In this document: positions 60,794 to 64,000 of the stretch, piece after piece | Position numbering within the stretch: position 1 is the first letter of the stretch | Layout: every line of letters begins with the position of its first letter | From: Fimadaptatus sp050946055 | GTDB taxonomy: Bacteria > Bacillota > Clostridia > Christensenellales > Aristaeellaceae | Direction of reading: 5' to 3' | NCBI GenBank assembly: GCA_050946055.1 | Contig: JBMNUB010000005.1 | Span: 29,412-93,411 of the forward strand | Length of the DNA: 64,000 bases | Notes under the pieces: model-generated | Seen by the model: only the letters and a program-made list of their open reading frames with translations | What the model was told of the DNA's origin: nothing | Database searches by the model: none | Position numbers and translations under genes: made by a program

Positions 60794-61954
60794 TTACAGC
60801 TCTATCTGCTCGTTTATCAGCGCGGTTATCACGCCGCGCATGGCCACTATGGCCGCGCCGGTTACGCAGGCATCCTCGTAGTTCTCGCCTATTATGACGC
60901 GCTCCTCGGGCAGCACATCCCTTATGTAGGGCGCAAGCTGAGGTATCAGCGTGCCGCCCAGTATTATCCGGTAAGGATCGCATATGCCGTCCACCATCTG
61001 TATGATAAAGCTCAGATAGCGCTTGAAGTCGGCCAGTATATTCTGCGCCCATGGCTTGTCGAGATTGCGTATCAGCCCGCTTATGTTGTCTATGGAGGGG
61101 TCAAAACCGGCGGCGCTCTCTATCAGCGAAGCCTCTATGAGGTGCTGGTGCAGCGTCGTCTCGTCGGGCAGCCCCGGCACTATCGGCACGCGCTCTATCT
61201 CACCCGAGCGGCAGCTGAACCCGCGCATGACGCGCCCGGATACCGTGGCGGCCACGCCCACGCCCGTGCCGACCATCAGGTAGGCCGTGTCCACGTCGTC
61301 GGTCAGTCCACGGCAGGCCTTTTCACCTATCAGGCAGGACTTGACGTCGTTTTCCAGCCAGACGGGCAACCCTATCTCCTCGCGGAATACGTCCACAAGA
61401 TTTACGTTTTCCCAGCCCATCTGATCCGACTTGACCACGCGCCCCTGCGAAGGCTCGACTATGCCCGCGCAGGATACGCCTATTGCGCATATGCACTTCC
61501 AGTCGCGCACCAGATGCTTGGGCGTGCTCTCGTACATCTCGCGGCACAGCGCAGCCAGCTCGTGCGGGGAATAGTGCCGCTTCTCAAGGGGCATAACGTC
61601 GGAGTATATCACGTTGTTGCCGTAGTCCATGAGGCAGGTGCGTATGCGGTCGTATGTCAGGAATACGCCCATAGAGTAAACGCCGTCGTGCTTTACGCAG
61701 AGGTTTATGGCCTTGCGCCCGCGGCTGCGCTTTGGCACGGATTCGGTTTCGTATATAAGCCCCAGATTTATAAGCGCGTTTATTATGCGCGTTATGCTGG
61801 TAGGGCTCATCTCAGTCAGGCGCACCATGTCCGTGCGGCTGACGGGCTGACATTCTTCCAGCACGCGCAGCACGGTTTGTATATTATAGTGCTTTACATA
61901 GGACTGATTGCGTATTTTTATGCCGCGCGGCTTTTTAATTTCGGTATCGCTCAT
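60794..61954 (-). CDS. ROK family transcriptional regulator
   Basis: The 386-residue protein joins an N-terminal winged helix-turn-helix (about 20-75, with VSRTDMVRLTEMSPTSITR) to a ROK sugar-kinase-like domain. The phosphate/ATP segment and WLENDVKSC (about 197) with the catalytic-like Asp are present, but the zinc motif CxCGxxGC of ROK kinases and NagC is absent (GFSCRSGEIER region). This layout is the NagC/XylR repressor class, which responds to sugars. It probably controls its own operon with cutC and the sialidase, and possibly the sugar transporter at 55271-57787. Its promoter region includes an AT-rich palindromic TTCGAA. Confidence 0.88.
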   Translation of the reverse strand: MSDTEIKKPRGIKIRNQSYVKHYNIQTVLRVLEECQPVSRTDMVRLTEMSPTSITRIINALINLGLIYETESVPKRSRGRKAINLCVKHDGVYSMGVFLTYDRIRTCLMDYGNNVIYSDVMPLEKRHYSPHELAALCREMYESTPKHLVRDWKCICAIGVSCAGIVEPSQGRVVKSDQMGWENVNLVDVFREEIGLPVWLENDVKSCLIGEKACRGLTDDVDTAYLMVGTGVGVAATVSGRVMRGFSCRSGEIERVPIVPGLPDETTLHQHLIEASLIESAAGFDPSIDNISGLIRNLDKPWAQNILADFKRYLSFIIQMVDGICDPYRIILGGTLIPQLAPYIRDVLPEERVIIGENYEDACVTGAAIVAMRGVITALINEQIEL

Positions 61955-62049
61955 TGGACAGATCCTTTCTAAGTATAAGCGCAGCCCGGCTGGATGGCGG
62001 GTTGCGTTATCCGCGCCGCATACGACGCGCAGCGCAAATAATCAAATTA

Positions 62050-62078
62050 ATTATACAATATTTCGAAAATTTGCGCAA
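62050..62078 (-). promoter_or_regulatory. Promoter of the ROK regulator operon with possible operator
   Basis: On the minus strand TTGCGC (62073-62078) and TATAAT (62050-62055) are 17 bp apart. The spacer holds an imperfect palindrome centred on TTCGAA (ATTTTCGAAATAT), a plausible site for autoregulation by the ROK protein. Confidence 0.65.
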
Positions 62079-62160
62079 GATTTATTTCCAATACGCACGT
62101 AAAATGCTGTGAACGACTTCATTATATCGCAGAATGGGCGGGAATATTGCGCCATGCAAA

Positions 62161-62188
62161 TAAAAAAGCCCGCGCATCGCGCACGGGC
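62161..62188 (-). terminator. Terminator of the S41 peptidase gene
   Basis: On the minus strand GCCCGTGCGC pairs with GCGCGGGC around GAT and is followed by TTTTTT; it begins 13 bp after the stop codon. Confidence 0.88.
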
Positions 62189-62200
62189 ATGAGCCTTATG

Positions 62201-63460
62201 TCAGATGTCGGCATCTATCATGGCAAGCACGGTCTCCAAATCCACATCGCGCCTGCAATGCTCGGGAGTCCAAGGCACGTATACGTCAACCGGCACGCCC
62301 CTGCGATTCATGCGCACGCCCTTGTCTAGATACATGGCGCGCGAGGTGGGGTAGGTTATTGAGAAGTTGTCATAATCCTTGCCCGTGCAGTTTGAGTAGT
62401 CGAGTATGCCCATGGTGGGTCGCCCCACGACCGTGACCTTGCCGCACTTGCTCATTTCGGCCACGAATGCGTCGCCGGATGAAGCACAGCTCTCATCGGT
62501 CAGCACGAACACCTTGCGGGGCAGCGCTGTGCCAATGTAAGGTGGGTTCTGCTCATCGCCATCCGCGCTCATCCGTATGAAGCCCTTGCCGCGGTTGCGC
62601 TTTTGACTGTCTATGAGCATGGTAATCATGCTGCGGATTTCATCAGGCAAGTCCTGCGCCAGCATGCATTCAAGCTGCTCGGTTCGGGTGTCGCAGTTGC
62701 GTTCGGAGTAGTTTATCTCTAAATCGCCGTCAAACGGGCCGGGCTGGAGCGAGTCATATGTCTCGCCCTCTGCCAGGCAGAACTCAAACAGCGGCAGGAA
62801 GGCGCTGTCGCTGCCGCCGGTATTGCCGCGCACATCGATTATCAGGTATTCGCAGGTGCGTATGAGCGCGTCGTTTTCCTTATACAGCTTTATCAGCGCA
62901 TCGTCATCGGCGAAGTTGGCAAGGCGCATGTACACTATGCCGTCGTGCATCTGCCTGCATTCATAAGGCTGGCCATTGGTCCAGCGTCTGCCCGGCACTA
63001 CGGGCAGCGTTTTGCTGCATTCGCCCTGCACAGCGGTCACTTCGCGGGCAAAGCTGATTATGTCGTTCCAGTGGTAGCCCTGCCGTTCGATGCTTTCGCC
63101 GCACAGCATGTCCGCATGCAGCCGGGCATACTCGCGCACGGGCATGCCGTCCACGGCGACTATCCTGTCGCCTAGCTTGAGCGGGGAGTCTGAGTTGGCC
63201 GCTATCACGTACAGCTCATCGCCATATCGCTTCATTCGATAGGGCAGGGAGCCATGGGTGGTGCTGGTGAAGTAGAGATGGCCGGTCTGGTTGAAGGTGG
63301 CAAGATAGGACTTCATGGTCATGAGGAAGCTCTCATCATCCATGTCATCGCTTATTCTAGCGCGGTATATGGCAGAATCAGCGCCATGCTCGTCCCTGCA
63401 AAAGGCGGCATCGCTGCGCATCATGGATACAACTTCATCGAATATCTCTGTCTTGGTCAT
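62201..63460 (-). CDS. S41 family (C-terminal processing-like) peptidase
   Basis: The 419-residue protein has an N-terminal helical part, a PDZ-like region (GDRIVAVDGMPVREYA, about 97-112) and an S41 protease core: LIIDVRGNTGGSDS (about 206-219) and VFVLTDESCASSGDAF (about 318-333), in which the Ser of ASSGD is the expected nucleophile. The catalytic Lys of CtpA-type enzymes is not evident, so it may belong to the tricorn-like or IRBP-like subgroup. No signal peptide is visible, suggesting a cytoplasmic location. ATG 63460 follows AAAGGAGC; an in-frame upstream start at 63490 lacks this. Confidence 0.87.
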   Translation of the reverse strand: MTKTEIFDEVVSMMRSDAAFCRDEHGADSAIYRARISDDMDDESFLMTMKSYLATFNQTGHLYFTSTTHGSLPYRMKRYGDELYVIAANSDSPLKLGDRIVAVDGMPVREYARLHADMLCGESIERQGYHWNDIISFAREVTAVQGECSKTLPVVPGRRWTNGQPYECRQMHDGIVYMRLANFADDDALIKLYKENDALIRTCEYLIIDVRGNTGGSDSAFLPLFEFCLAEGETYDSLQPGPFDGDLEINYSERNCDTRTEQLECMLAQDLPDEIRSMITMLIDSQKRNRGKGFIRMSADGDEQNPPYIGTALPRKVFVLTDESCASSGDAFVAEMSKCGKVTVVGRPTMGILDYSNCTGKDYDNFSITYPTSRAMYLDKGVRMNRRGVPVDVYVPWTPEHCRRDVDLETVLAMIDADI

Positions 63461-63526
63461 GACAGCTCCTTTCGCATGGCGGCAGGGCATCGGTTATGCA
63501 GCCGCATGCAGAGGCGATGGTGATAT

Positions 63527-63556
63527 ATTCTATCACTTAATATAAGACGTTGTCAA
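63527..63556 (-). promoter_or_regulatory. Sigma-A promoter of the S41 peptidase gene
   Basis: On the minus strand TTGACA (63551-63556) and TAGAAT (63527-63532) are 18 bp apart. Confidence 0.7.
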
Positions 63557-63801
63557 ATTATATGGACATTAGAAAGATGGGCGAGGGAGGTGGTGCATGA
63601 TATCGCATGTTGCAGGATAATCGGCGTGGCTTGCGCATACAGCTATATGGGGATGTTCAAAACGCCTGCTGCCACGTTTACATCATAGGTACAGTTGGCG
63701 CGCATAGTAATCAATACAGTTGGCTGCTGCTATGAATACGCAAACGGCGCTCTTTGCAAGGCGTCCTGTGCATTGCGCCGCGCGGTTCGAAGGCATAAAG
63801 A
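63557..63801. other. Intergenic stretch between the S41 promoter and the transposase
   Basis: No gene was recognised. The end of the insertion sequence should lie within or near this stretch, but its inverted repeat cannot be found without the other end, which is outside the window. Confidence 0.4.
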
Positions 63802-63830
63802 AAAGCTCTGAAGTATTACTTCAGAGCTTC
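63802..63830 (-). terminator. Hairpin at the transposase stop codon
   Basis: AAGCTCTGAAGTA pairs with TACTTCAGAGCTT (63803-63829); on the minus strand TTTTCTTT follows, so it should terminate transposase transcription. Such hairpins at IS ends also block read-through. Confidence 0.65.
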
Positions 63831-64000
63831 AGCTTGTCAAATAAGCCACTTCGCAGCGCAGCGAAGTGGCTTTAAACATAAGGAGAAGATCGGAAAACAG
63901 CAAGCGCAGCCACCTGTGGATGGCAAGCTTTTTGAGATTGAGTGCAGCAAACTTGAGCTTGACCCAAGCCGTAACGGCGGCAAGCCCTCTGTAAGGTGTG
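63829..64000 (-). CDS. Transposase C-terminal fragment (DDE type, IS1182/IS5-like)
   Basis: Reading the minus strand from the right edge, an open frame of 56 codons ends with a TGA at 63829-63831. It contains YRGLAAVTAWVKLKFAALNL followed by KKLAIHRW, the C-terminal helix of DDE transposases of the IS1182/IS5 superfamily (typically RGL-KV--W--LK-AA-NLKK). The codon use (CTT, CTC, TTT) is unlike the ATA-rich neighbours, as expected of a mobile element. The gene continues beyond the window, so completeness cannot be judged. Confidence 0.75.
   Translation of the reverse strand, partial: TPYRGLAAVTAWVKLKFAALNLKKLAIHRWLRLLFSDLLLMFKATSLRCEVAYLTS

Noticed and set aside
63885..63895. AGATCGGAA resembling the start of a sequencing adapter
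   Set aside because: The match stops after nine bases and the sequence continues as intact transposase coding DNA.
63799..64000. Open + strand frame running into the right edge with a possible ribosome binding site at 63880
   Set aside because: It has no usable start codon and is the antisense of a convincing transposase C-terminus on the minus strand.

Overview
The window looks like a chromosomal segment from an anaerobic, high-GC member of the Bacillota, class Clostridia. This rests on a dgt-dnaG-rpoD macromolecular synthesis operon, a T-box leader in front of hisS-aspS, CotF-like spore coat genes, a V-type ATPase operon of clostridial gene order and an Hdr/Flx electron-transfer locus; an uncultured gut Christensenellales-like lineage would fit but cannot be proven here. 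Isoleucine is encoded mostly by ATA despite the high GC content. Most genes lie on the + strand.

Layout: 1-1874 holds the end of an unknown gene, a small DUF2007-like protein and a GtrA/GT2 glycosylation pair. 2225-6186 is dgt-dnaG-rpoD. 6388-11757 carries an SDR enzyme, an AAC(3)-type acetyltransferase, trmK, a Nif3-like protein, a zinc-ribbon coiled-coil protein and an SGNH hydrolase. 11961-12295 is the RNase P RNA with its own promoter and terminator. 13388-24447 is the centrepiece: eleven genes in one direction, an LDH-family dehydrogenase with a malate-type specificity residue, class II fumarase, HdrBCA, FlxDCBA-like NAD(P)H-oxidising subunits, and a soluble fumarate reductase-like Fe-S protein and flavoprotein. 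Together they could take oxaloacetate to succinate and couple NADH oxidation and fumarate reduction to ferredoxin reduction. 25214-34500 is upp followed by nine V-type ATPase genes whose K subunit has the Na+-binding residues. 34657-36952 (minus) has spore coat genes, a compact structured RNA candidate and an acyltransferase-like gene. 37192-42756 has a QueG-like Fe-S protein, a GH106-like glycosidase, a Nudix hydrolase and a cysteine hydrolase. 43253-46661 is the T-box-controlled hisS-aspS operon. 47040-53948 has RseC-like, thioredoxin, nitroreductase, site-2 protease, scpA, scpB and an ABC-2 exporter. 55271-61954 is carbohydrate-related: a sugar ABC transporter lacking a permease gene, and a ROK regulator-CutC-sialidase operon. 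62201-63460 is an S41 peptidase, and the window ends inside a transposase.

Intergenic DNA is unusually structured: four different short tandem arrays (units 74-96 bp), two copies of a hairpin-rich dispersed element (35383 and 46686), and many clear sigma-A promoters and terminators. No tRNA, rRNA or CRISPR array was seen.
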